Positions 18,858-27,114 of a stretch of DNA of 64,000 nucleotides are shown piece by piece (within the stretch, counting starts at the first letter, position 1; the number at the start of each line of letters is the position of its first letter). The notes beneath the pieces are model-generated. The model made no database searches. It saw only the letters and a program-made list of their open reading frames with translations, and had not been told where the DNA came from. The position numbers were made by a program, and so were the translations under genes. Source of the DNA: Bacteroidota bacterium (GTDB taxonomy: Bacteria; Bacteroidota; Bacteroidia; Chitinophagales; Saprospiraceae); assembly GCA_024642665.1 (NCBI GenBank), contig JAHEAR010000010.1, positions 1-64,000 on the forward strand. Reading direction: 5' to 3'.

Positions 18858-20060
18858 TCAGGAATCAACAAACGGCTGCCGGGGAACCCAGTCCAAATCA
18901 GGTTTAAAAAAATTATAGGCCTTGGGAATCAGCCAGTTGAGGCTTTTCTTCGGATGGCGCATATAGGCCCACATTTGGACGCCTTCAGCACCGACAGAGC
19001 TTTTGATCTCTGTGGCAGTTCTGGAAAGTTGTAATTGCTGAAACCCTCTAGAAGCAGCCATATCAATCATCGCCAGGAGCATATTCAGGTATAGTTTATA
19101 CTGATGGTTAATCTCCGGATCATATCCGAGGAAATGGGCATCAAGGATATCGCCATCTTCAAAGACAGTAAAGAACGAAATAACTTCTCCTTTGTCTTTA
19201 TATACCCAAAGCTTGAATTTATCCCCTAAAGATCTTTTTAGCCTTGTAAAATATCCTTGTGAGAGAATAAACAGGTTAAAGCCAACATCTTCTACAACCT
19301 TGAGATATAGATCGTGCAGCTGTGCCTCAATAGCCTCAATCTCATCCGCATTAAGCTCCACTCGCTCCAGATGATCAGCCACAGACAAAGCCTTTTTTGC
19401 CCGCACCCTGTATTTAGATTTCAGGGAAGCCAGATAGCCATCAAGATTCCCCCAGGTTGTAGGAATCTCCATAATCATACTTGGCTGCGTATCAATTTTG
19501 TGGTATTTGAGACAATGTGGAGAGTCCGGGATGTCCTCAAAAATATCATGATAGAAATCCTTGATAAAAACCAATCCTATTTGTTTGAAATCCTTGAGTG
19601 TCAGCATCCAGTCAATGCTGCCCATCATCAGTTCAGTTTGCAGTCTATTGGACACCTGGGGTTGAAAGCAAAAGCCATAATCACCCGTCACCAGCGTATT
19701 ACCAAGACACAACACACTAAAATTGAGAAGTGATGCGACTTTGTATCTGGCTGCACGCACGATATTGCCATTGATTTGATTCTTAAGACTTTCCCCGGGA
19801 TTAAAATTTTTTATTTGAAAGCTTAGTAAGCCCAATAGCCTGCCATCTTTCTCCAATCGAACATAATAAAAGCTCATCTGTCCGGGAGGAGCCGCTTCCA
19901 GAACGGAGTGATAGGCTTTCTGCTGAAATATGCTCTCACAGCCCACATCCGTAAACAACGGATCATGGCAGGATTCAAACAGGATTGCCTTGTAAGATTG
20001 CCCGTCAACATGGAGTAATGTTGATCGATGTAGTACCTGGGCTTGAGCGACTTTCTGCAT
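18858..20060 (-). CDS. GNAT-like acyltransferase, FemAB-type fold
   Basis: This 400-residue cytoplasmic protein has two halves that look like tandem GNAT domains. The second (about residues 215-380) resembles the acetyltransferase domain of FemAB-like and peptidoglycan-related proteins: YLASLKSKYRVRAKKAL, then LWVYKDKGEVISFFTVFEDGDILDAHFLGYDPE. The substrate is unknown; amino-acid or acyl transfer to an envelope precursor is a guess from the fold. A -7 box lies 15 bp upstream of the ATG. The gene stands alone, divergent from the radical SAM gene at 20218. Confidence 0.7.
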   Translation of the reverse strand: MQKVAQAQVLHRSTLLHVDGQSYKAILFESCHDPLFTDVGCESIFQQKAYHSVLEAAPPGQMSFYYVRLEKDGRLLGLLSFQIKNFNPGESLKNQINGNIVRAARYKVASLLNFSVLCLGNTLVTGDYGFCFQPQVSNRLQTELMMGSIDWMLTLKDFKQIGLVFIKDFYHDIFEDIPDSPHCLKYHKIDTQPSMIMEIPTTWGNLDGYLASLKSKYRVRAKKALSVADHLERVELNADEIEAIEAQLHDLYLKVVEDVGFNLFILSQGYFTRLKRSLGDKFKLWVYKDKGEVISFFTVFEDGDILDAHFLGYDPEINHQYKLYLNMLLAMIDMAASRGFQQLQLSRTATEIKSSVGAEGVQMWAYMRHPKKSLNWLIPKAYNFFKPDLDWVPRQPFVDS

Positions 20061-20074
20061 TTTCAGTCAGATAA

Positions 20075-20082
20075 CAAATCTA
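20075..20082 (-). promoter_or_regulatory. Bacteroidota -7 box for the GNAT-like gene
   Basis: Minus-strand TAGATTTG, a full TAnnTTTG match ending 15 bp before the ATG at 20060. Confidence 0.55.
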
Positions 20083-20217
20083 TGTAGCTTTTGTTACATT
20101 AGATGGACTTAAAAGTGAAAAACATATAACCACTGCTGTCATTTAATTTAAGCAGGAAATGCTTAGTTTATTTTCGAATAAATTGATAAATCAGGTCAAA
20201 ATAGTAATGGAATAATT

Positions 20218-21282
20218 ATGGCTACCAAACAAATCGGAAAATCTTTAAAATCAAGGAAAAATCCACTTTCGGAATCAATTTTCCAGCTTAGTGTTTTGAA
20301 TAATACCCTTTCCCTTGAGTCTTCGGTTCCATCTTTTAAAAATATGATCAAGTCGTCTGGACACAAGAATCTAACACCAACTAAACTTGAGGTTTTACAG
20401 ATCAATATGGGGAAGCGCTGTAATCAAACCTGCAGTCATTGTCATGTAGATGCCGGTCCGGATCGGATAGAAAATATAACCAGAGAACTCCTTGAACAAT
20501 GCCTTAAGATCATAGCCCTGCATTCTATCCCTACCGTAGACATCACGGGCGGGGCTCCCGAGTTGAATCAAAATTTCAGATGGTTTGTTGAGTCATGTGC
20601 TCAACTAGGCTGCAAAATCATCAACCGCTGCAACCTGACGATTATCGTATCTAATCCGAAATATCATGATCTCCCTGAATTCTTTGCAAAGCATAATGTT
20701 CACTTAATCTGTTCTCTACCCTATATAAGTAAAGGATGCACGGATGCCCAACGTGGTGATGGAGTTTTTGAGGATAGTATCCGGGCCCTTAAAATGTTAA
20801 ATGAAATTGGCTATGGTGTTGAAGCAACTGACCTGAAGTTAGATCTGGTACACAATCCAATAGGAGCTGTTCTTCCTGCAGATCAACATACACTTGAACC
20901 CGAGTTCAAACGCGAACTCAAACATCAGCACGGCATTAGCTTTAACCAATTGTTAGTCATTGCAAATCTGCCTATCAGCCGGTTTCTTGACTTCCTGATT
21001 GAATCAGATAAATATGATCAATACATGCATCGCCTGGTAGATTCGTTTAATCCCAAAACACTGGATAGCCTGATGTGCAGAAATACATTAAGTGTTGGGT
21101 GGGATGGCTACATCTATGATTGTGATTTCAATCAGATGCTTGACCTCAAAGTCGAGACCCCACAACACCATATAAGCGACTTTAACATGGATGCTCTATC
21201 AAAAAGGGAGATTGTTGTCAATCAACATTGTTATGGCTGTACTGCCGGATCGGGATCGAGTTGTGGAGGAGCGCTTGTTTGA
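20218..21282 (+). CDS. arsS: ArsS-type radical SAM protein (arsenosugar biosynthesis family)
   Basis: This 354-residue radical SAM enzyme has the CxxxCxxC motif as Cys68-Cys72-Cys75 (GKRCNQTCSHC), which holds a 4Fe-4S cluster. VDITGGAPELN is the GGE-like S-adenosylmethionine site. A C-terminal region holds SVGWDGYIYDCDFNQML, and a Cys-rich tail (Cys338, Cys341, Cys349) follows with CYGCTAGSGSSCGG. This matches the ArsS family, in which some members have selenocysteine in the tail; here the codons are plain Cys. ArsS forms the carbon-arsenic bond of an adenosyl arsenical. No arsM methyltransferase lies within the window, which is odd for the pathway. Function is assigned by family. Confidence 0.85.
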   Translation: MATKQIGKSLKSRKNPLSESIFQLSVLNNTLSLESSVPSFKNMIKSSGHKNLTPTKLEVLQINMGKRCNQTCSHCHVDAGPDRIENITRELLEQCLKIIALHSIPTVDITGGAPELNQNFRWFVESCAQLGCKIINRCNLTIIVSNPKYHDLPEFFAKHNVHLICSLPYISKGCTDAQRGDGVFEDSIRALKMLNEIGYGVEATDLKLDLVHNPIGAVLPADQHTLEPEFKRELKHQHGISFNQLLVIANLPISRFLDFLIESDKYDQYMHRLVDSFNPKTLDSLMCRNTLSVGWDGYIYDCDFNQMLDLKVETPQHHISDFNMDALSKREIVVNQHCYGCTAGSGSSCGGALV

Positions 21283-21717
21283 GGAGTGAGAGGTGAGAAG
21301 TGATGTGAAATATATCAATGGAGAATTATAAATGGGTCAATTATGAATTATGATCTGCGAAAATCTGCGGTTCGTTTATTATTTGCGACATCTGCGGGAA
21401 GCCTTTTTTCGTCTCCAGAAAATATTTCCCGCTGATCTAGCTGAGTAAAATGCAGATTTCCGCAGAACTGCCTCCTTCATTTTGCTAATTATTCTACATT
21501 TTCCAGAAAGAAAGTCCTATCAACTATGACCAACCTAAACTAATAACCCGAATCACTAAATTACTCTTCACCCCTACACCGTCTAAACAAGGTGCTCCGG
21601 AGGTGCAGCGTCCTCAACAAAAGAAACCGTCAGGTTTCTTGACTCAACACATCTTCAAGTTGACAAGTTCAAAAAACCGTTCACCTTTAATCGTTCACCG
21701 TTTGCCCTTCCAACTTC
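21283..21717. other. Non-coding region with degenerate repeats
   Basis: These 435 bp hold no credible gene on either strand. Short imperfect repeats are visible: ATCTGCGAAAATCTGCGG near 21352 with related pieces at about 21390 and 21450, GTGAGAGGTGAGAAGTG near 21286, and two copies of CGTTCACC near 21678-21700. The region separates the convergent radical SAM gene and the ABC operon; no strong hairpin terminator is seen. Confidence 0.6.
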
Positions 21718-22527
21718 TCACTTAATTCCTGCTACCCGGATCATGGTATCTTCCACCTGCTGCACTAACTCCGTAAAGTGCGCTTCACGTTTTGTACTTC
21801 GGTCCCGCTTAAGCGGTAGATCAATATCAATGTGTTCGATAATGTTTGACGGTTGTGATTTCATGATATATATATCATCTGCGAGGTATACCGCTTCATC
21901 AATATCATGTGTCACAAAAACAATGGTCGAATGGAAGCGATGCCATAGATTGATAATCAAATCCTGCATCTGAAATCTTGTTTTGATATCCAAGGCACCA
22001 AAAGGTTCGTCCATCAATATAATCTGCGGATTAGCAATAATACTTCGCGCAATGGCTACGCGCTGCAGTTGCCCGCCGGATAGTGCAGGATATTGCGCAT
22101 ATTTTTTCTCATGCCCTGCCAGTCCTACCAATTCAATTAAATCCATTGCCCGTTCATATCGCTCCTTTTTTCCAACCCCCTGGTATTTTAAACCCAGTGC
22201 CACATTGTCCAGCACAGTCATCCAGGGCAGCGAAGAATATTGCTGAAACACCATGCTCACCCGATCCTTATCACTTATCGGCTGGCCATTGATCAACACC
22301 TGGCCTTCCGTCGGCTCCTGTAACCCGGCGATATAGCGCAACAAGGTGGACTTCCCGCTTCCTGACATACCCAGCAGGACGATAAACTGCCCCTGATCAG
22401 GTTTATCTTCTATGAGCAACTGAAGTCCTTTGATAATCCAGGATTGTCCACCATCATACGACTGGCCAATATCTTTCAGTTCAATGATATTGTTTCTGGC
22501 TGCCATGTCCTCAAATTTCACATTCAT
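21718..22527 (-). CDS. ABC transporter ATPase, nitrate/taurine type
   Basis: This 269-residue ATPase powers the transporter encoded by the genes before it. Walker A is GMSGSGKST (about residues 54-62), the signature is LSGGQLQRVAIAR, Walker B is IILMDEPFGALD, and the switch His lies in FVTHDIDEAVYLADD. The pattern is closest to SsuB/TauB/NrtD ATPases, which serve sulfonate, taurine and nitrate importers. Its ATG overlaps the permease stop codon by one base, so translation is probably coupled. It is the last gene of a five-gene operon. Confidence 0.93.
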   Translation of the reverse strand: MNVKFEDMAARNNIIELKDIGQSYDGGQSWIIKGLQLLIEDKPDQGQFIVLLGMSGSGKSTLLRYIAGLQEPTEGQVLINGQPISDKDRVSMVFQQYSSLPWMTVLDNVALGLKYQGVGKKERYERAMDLIELVGLAGHEKKYAQYPALSGGQLQRVAIARSIIANPQIILMDEPFGALDIKTRFQMQDLIINLWHRFHSTIVFVTHDIDEAVYLADDIYIMKSQPSNIIEHIDIDLPLKRDRSTKREAHFTELVQQVEDTMIRVAGIK

Positions 22528-23615
22528 CAGGCAGCAGATTTAGTGACTATTTCCCGCATCGCAAGCATATCCGTACGTTTGGTATACCATTTCCAGCCTG
22601 TAAAAAAAACAATAAGCACAAAAATCAGATAGACCACATTGACACTGTCGCCAAAGATATACCGCAAGGGCTTAGCATCTCCTAAGACAGCAGTGAGTTC
22701 CTGAATGATCAACACAAACATCAAACCAAGAGAAATCCAACCCAGCGCCACAAAAGCATAATCCAGTAAAACAGAAAAAGCTCCTTTCTGCTCTATTCTG
22801 GAAGATTTCATAGAAGCTTCATTCTGATACTTGTGGGGAAAAAGTTTTTTATCCATTCGAATAAAAACTCTGTCCTGAATAATCCCAATGACCATGATGA
22901 TAATCAGCAAAGCAAACATCTTATCAGATCGCACCTGCCGCATACCGGCAGAATAAATCAAACTACCCAATCCACCCTGACTGGCGTTAATAGATTCTGC
23001 AACAATAATGTAAGTCCATGAAATGGCAGTCAATACTCTGATATCATCGGATAGTCTGGAGACTACACTTGGAAAATAAACGGTTTTAAGTCTTTGCCAA
23101 CCGGTTGCACCAAGCGTATGCACTGTTTTCAAATATACATCATCCACTTCATCAATACGCTGAATCATGATCGGCAGCAGATAGATAATAATACCAAAGG
23201 CTAGAAAGTGTACTTTCATATCGGTGCCTATACCAAACCAAACAATAAACAATCCTGTCAATGCGGTCAGCGGTACATATCGCAAGGCATCCACTTGTCG
23301 TTGAAATCCCCACCTTGAGAATTTAATAAGACCAATGATAAAACCAAGAGGTATGGTGATCGCGATGGCTTCAATATAACCCGTGAGATTCAACCCAATG
23401 CTATAACCGATATTACTGATCAGATTATTTTTATTAAGCATTTCGGGAAATGCTTTAAGGACACTTAAAGGGGAAGGCAACGTCACCGGTTTCAGGATTG
23501 GTGTTGCACCGGAAGTCAGTGCAATCCATAGCATAAGTACCAGGGCAAACCCCACTACACCAAAAAATAATTTTTGGGATATCGTACCTTCTGAAGCGCC
23601 GCCAACTAATTTCAT
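22527..23615 (-). CDS. ABC transporter permease, TauC/SsuC-like, with C-terminal extension
   Basis: This 362-residue inner-membrane protein has a normal binding-protein-dependent permease domain (about residues 15-260) with the ATPase-contact EAA loop in TLGATGWQRLKTVYFPS. About 100 extra residues follow (260-362), with a charged linker (MDKKLFPHKYQNEAS) and two more hydrophobic segments at about 285-310 and 328-348. TauC and SsuC proteins usually stop near 260, so the extension is unusual and may contact the other operon products. It lies 17 bp after the binding protein gene. The substrate is not known. Confidence 0.88.
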   Translation of the reverse strand: MKLVGGASEGTISQKLFFGVVGFALVLMLWIALTSGATPILKPVTLPSPLSVLKAFPEMLNKNNLISNIGYSIGLNLTGYIEAIAITIPLGFIIGLIKFSRWGFQRQVDALRYVPLTALTGLFIVWFGIGTDMKVHFLAFGIIIYLLPIMIQRIDEVDDVYLKTVHTLGATGWQRLKTVYFPSVVSRLSDDIRVLTAISWTYIIVAESINASQGGLGSLIYSAGMRQVRSDKMFALLIIIMVIGIIQDRVFIRMDKKLFPHKYQNEASMKSSRIEQKGAFSVLLDYAFVALGWISLGLMFVLIIQELTAVLGDAKPLRYIFGDSVNVVYLIFVLIVFFTGWKWYTKRTDMLAMREIVTKSAA

Positions 23616-23632
23616 AAACGTATCGTCACCAA

Positions 23633-25216
23633 TTAGTCCGCGATCACCTGAAAGTCTGTACGGCGATTCATGGCCTTACATTCTTCATTCTGATTTTGTT
23701 CACACCCTGATACAGGATTGTCAGGCCCATTACCAATAATAATAAAACGATTTTTATCAATTTGATATTCAGCGGAAAGATAATCCGCAACCGCCTGGGC
23801 TCGTTTTTGAGACAAACTCATATTCATAGCTTTGCCTCCAACATTGTCTGTATTACCTTCTATTCTAATGCGTGAATTGGCAAATGATTTAGCTACGTCT
23901 GCAAACTGAAGATCAATAATGGTTTTAGCATTCGCATCCAATTGAAACTTACCGCTTGCAAAACTTATACTCACAGGCTTTGTCGCTATGGCCGGTGCTT
24001 TCTTTGACTCAGGAGTTGGCGCAGTAAATGTTTTACCTGCCTCAGAATCATATTGCGGGCCGGTCAATTTATCATTAGCGGCCTGCACAGCTCCGGTAAA
24101 TATCACACTTCGCCAGGAAGGAGCCTCTTGCTCTGCATCTCCTGTCAGCACAAAATTCTTACTCATTTTGGTATAGAGATCCTCCCCTCGCTGTCCTTTA
24201 TAACCCGAATTCATTCCAAAGAAATTAAGATTGTCTCCATGCCCGGTCCAATAGACTACATCCATCATGCCTTGTGCATCCTCCACGCCAAGTCCATTTA
24301 ATTCCGCAAGGTACTTAGCCGCTTTTTCGCGATTCACCGGATTATTTTTCAATTCAGCCACTGCTTTCATCCATCCCTCATAAAATCCATCGACCATCTT
24401 TCGGTTATTTTTCAAAAAAGATTCTTTAGCAAAAAAGATATCCGCAATTACATGCGACTGATCCTTTGTCGTCAAAAGAATTTTGGAACCGGGGACATCA
24501 TTGGTAGCCAACATATCATCAGGACTCCATACAACAGCAGCATCCACATCTGCACTTCGGAACAACTGAGCAGCTTTGAGATTGTCGGACGTTTTGATGA
24601 CTTCCACATCTGAGTATTTCAAATTAGCCGCTTCAAGCGCCGTCATCAAAAGAGTTTGCGCAGGTGAAGGCACGGCTACCGCTATTTTTTTTCCTTTCAG
24701 ATCATTAACATTATTGATGCCTCGCTTGACAATGATCGCATCTCCTCCACGAGACCAATCCACCTGCATAAAAGCTCTTGGTTTAAACTCCTGAAGATCC
24801 ACCGGACCGGTATATAATGGAAATGCATCTGCTGTCTGCACCGCTACATCATACTCATCCGCGATCCAGGCATTCATTGCGTTAATCAGATCATTCTCTA
24901 CGACAAAGCGTACCTTAAATCCATATTCTTTAAAAAATCTTGACTGCTCTGTTGGCTCAGAACCCTCATTGAAATAAAGCCCGGGACCATAACCACCCCA
25001 GGTGACTAATTGAACCACCAGTGTATTTTCATCGTCATTAAATCCCGTCTTAGGCGATTCCGCTGATTCACTACCCTGAGCTTCTGATTTTTCTTCGGAA
25101 CTCATAGATTTTCCCCAGGCTGTTTTATTAAGAAGATACCATCCTCCACCTACAATGACGCCAAGAATTAATAGAGTCATCAGCAATTTTGAAAATGCGG
25201 TTAGTCGTGTGGCCAT
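23633..25216 (-). CDS. ABC substrate-binding protein fused to OmpA peptidoglycan-binding domain
   Basis: This 527-residue protein combines three parts. An N-terminal helix (about residues 10-30) with no lipobox should anchor it in the inner membrane. A periplasmic binding domain of the NMT1/SsuA type (about 65-390) has GKKIAVAVPSPAQTLLMTAL and AAVVWSPDD. A C-terminal OmpA-like domain (about 410-527) has the peptidoglycan-contact Asp in IEGNTDNVGG, LSQKRAQAVADYL and a final NRRTDFQVI. The architecture would tie the importer to the cell wall. Homologues are called phosphate or nitrate binding in databases to my recollection, but no ligand can be read here. It lies 17 bp before the permease gene and 49 bp after the coiled-coil membrane protein. 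Confidence 0.9.
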   Translation of the reverse strand: MATRLTAFSKLLMTLLILGVIVGGGWYLLNKTAWGKSMSSEEKSEAQGSESAESPKTGFNDDENTLVVQLVTWGGYGPGLYFNEGSEPTEQSRFFKEYGFKVRFVVENDLINAMNAWIADEYDVAVQTADAFPLYTGPVDLQEFKPRAFMQVDWSRGGDAIIVKRGINNVNDLKGKKIAVAVPSPAQTLLMTALEAANLKYSDVEVIKTSDNLKAAQLFRSADVDAAVVWSPDDMLATNDVPGSKILLTTKDQSHVIADIFFAKESFLKNNRKMVDGFYEGWMKAVAELKNNPVNREKAAKYLAELNGLGVEDAQGMMDVVYWTGHGDNLNFFGMNSGYKGQRGEDLYTKMSKNFVLTGDAEQEAPSWRSVIFTGAVQAANDKLTGPQYDSEAGKTFTAPTPESKKAPAIATKPVSISFASGKFQLDANAKTIIDLQFADVAKSFANSRIRIEGNTDNVGGKAMNMSLSQKRAQAVADYLSAEYQIDKNRFIIIGNGPDNPVSGCEQNQNEECKAMNRRTDFQVIAD

Positions 25217-25265
25217 ATGTCAATTGGTTTTATTGGTAAAATGTTTATGAATGATAAAAATCAAT

Positions 25266-26285
25266 TTATTCAAAAAAGGTATTATACTGGTTTTGACGCG
25301 CTTCCACTTTTTCAGCCCGTTTCATCGGCGCATTAATATCGAGTACATTGGAATCATCTTCTGCTTCATTTAAGAGGGTTTGTTTTTGATCTCCAAGAAT
25401 ACTTGAAACACCTTCCTGCTCCCACTTCTCCAGCATACGCAACCCTTCCTCCTCGAAAATACCATTCTGCAGGTCAACGGACTTCATAAAGTTTTCGGAA
25501 ACATCCATGAATCGTTCCATCTCTCCCACTTTATTGGCCACATCATCAGCAATTGCTTCCAGCGCCATATCGAAGACCATTCGTTTGTCCTTATCCCCTG
25601 AGATGATATTCATGGCTGATTTCATCGCACTGTGACTGGCATGCATGGCTTTACGCTCCTGTTCTTTGATTTCCACCTGATCTTCAATATCCTCCAGCAT
25701 GACTTCACTATTTTCATACATCTTGCCGAGTACACGGTAGAGAATCTCCATCTTCTTGTACAGATCCTCCAACTTCATATTTGATTCTTTCAAGCGACCG
25801 GCTTTCCGACTTTTAAGTATCATCACAGATTTCATGTCAGACTCCTTCGCCTGACTTGCCAAATGCAGATTACTTTGTATTTCCTTTCGATTATTGATGA
25901 TCAGTTCCTGCAATTTATGCATCTGCCCTCGTAGCATACTGATCTGACGATTCATTTTTCGAAGATTTTCTTTCAGGTCACTCACATACCCTTTCAGAAT
26001 AGCTATTGGATCCAACTTGACAAAAATACCTGTGATGGATCGCATCACGCTCTTATACATATACCATATAAGATTACGAGACTTTTTATCCAGGGCGATG
26101 AATATGATCAGCCCTAATACAATGAGACTTCCTACCAACCCAAGCGTTGAAGATATGGCACCGACTATCAGGGCAGCGGATTTAATGGCCGCATAGATCA
26201 TTGCCGCTATTGCTGCTCCTATAAAAATGGCTCCGGTCACCCCTTCAGGACGTTGCCAAAATGTTTTCCTTTTATATCCTTCCAT
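25266..26285 (-). CDS. Membrane-anchored coiled-coil protein of the ABC-OmpA operon
   Basis: This 339-residue protein has two adjacent hydrophobic segments (about residues 18-64) followed by a long helical, charged region (about 90-270) with heptad patterns, for example in MNRQISMLRGQMHKLQELI. The helical region is Met- and Lys-rich and recalls PspA/IM30-type or ESCRT-III-like proteins in composition, but I see no diagnostic motif, so that comparison is weak. It lies 17 bp after the smaller coiled-coil gene and 49 bp before the binding protein gene, in the same direction. A structural or membrane-scaffold role beside the transporter is inferred from position. Confidence 0.75.
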   Translation of the reverse strand: MEGYKRKTFWQRPEGVTGAIFIGAAIAAMIYAAIKSAALIVGAISSTLGLVGSLIVLGLIIFIALDKKSRNLIWYMYKSVMRSITGIFVKLDPIAILKGYVSDLKENLRKMNRQISMLRGQMHKLQELIINNRKEIQSNLHLASQAKESDMKSVMILKSRKAGRLKESNMKLEDLYKKMEILYRVLGKMYENSEVMLEDIEDQVEIKEQERKAMHASHSAMKSAMNIISGDKDKRMVFDMALEAIADDVANKVGEMERFMDVSENFMKSVDLQNGIFEEEGLRMLEKWEQEGVSSILGDQKQTLLNEAEDDSNVLDINAPMKRAEKVEARQNQYNTFFE

Positions 26286-26302
26286 GCGTCTTGCGTCAGT
26301 AC

Positions 26303-26974
26303 TTATAGATGTGATTCAATATTCGATACGTCTTGTTGTATTTGCCCAAGTAAGGCTTGATAGGTAGCCTCAAAGTTAGCTGCAGTTTCCCCCAGTCGCT
26401 CACTGGCCTCATTAATTTCCACTTCCAATGCACCGATTTGTTTGCGATGAGCGGTAATCTCATTTTTAAGCCTTTCGATTTCCTCTTCTTTCTTTCGGAT
26501 GTCCTGTTCCTGGGCCAGAATTTCTTCATGCTTAGCCGTAAGATTCTTTTCTTTCTGACCTTCCAGCGCTTGTTGAAATTTTACCTGCTCCTCGCCTAAT
26601 ATTGAAATATATTCTTTAGCACTGTTGATGATATTTTCCTTGGTAGCACCCATCGTCTGTGCTGTAGCAAAAGCGGACTGATATCGGGTCTTATCTTCCA
26701 TCGGAACATTGGCCAGAGAGCGTAAAAACTCTTTAAACTCCATGTAGTCAAAGCCCTCCTTATTTTTTGCGTCTAAGGCACCAAAAAGGACTTCGAGGAA
26801 CTTGTCATCGACTTTTCCGTCCCCATTGGATTTGACCGAGCCTCTGAAGCGTGTACTCGAAGAAGGGGAAGTAATGTGGGCTTCTTTGCCCTCCGGAGCT
26901 GCTGTCGCCTGCTTTGACGCGTCCGCTTTGTCATCAACTACAAATAAGGACTTAAAATTTCTAAGAATTGCCAT
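26303..26974 (-). CDS. Coiled-coil protein with a TerB-like or EF-hand-like N-terminal domain, first gene of ABC-OmpA operon
   Basis: This 223-residue soluble protein has no signal peptide. The N-terminal third (about residues 40-110) is a compact helical domain with VKSNGDGKVDDKFLEVLF, which resembles an incomplete EF-hand loop and a paired helix (GFDYMEFKEFLRSLANVP). The rest (about 120-210) is a coiled coil rich in Glu and Lys (AQEQDIRKKEEEIERLKNEI). I do not recognise a family. As first gene of the operon it probably acts in the cytoplasm with the membrane coiled-coil protein encoded next. Calcium binding is only a possibility because the loop lacks the full ligand set. Confidence 0.75.
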   Translation of the reverse strand: MAILRNFKSLFVVDDKADASKQATAAPEGKEAHITSPSSSTRFRGSVKSNGDGKVDDKFLEVLFGALDAKNKEGFDYMEFKEFLRSLANVPMEDKTRYQSAFATAQTMGATKENIINSAKEYISILGEEQVKFQQALEGQKEKNLTAKHEEILAQEQDIRKKEEEIERLKNEITAHRKQIGALEVEINEASERLGETAANFEATYQALLGQIQQDVSNIESHL

Positions 26975-27114
26975 TTTTGGAAGATAATGGATGTTTTTCA
27001 GATATTAAAGCGTAAAAATACAGATTAGGTTCAAGTTGAGCCTACGGTTTAGATATAATGAGGATTTCCCCACATGAATATAACTACCTGAGGAGTTAAG
27101 ATTACCTTTACCTT

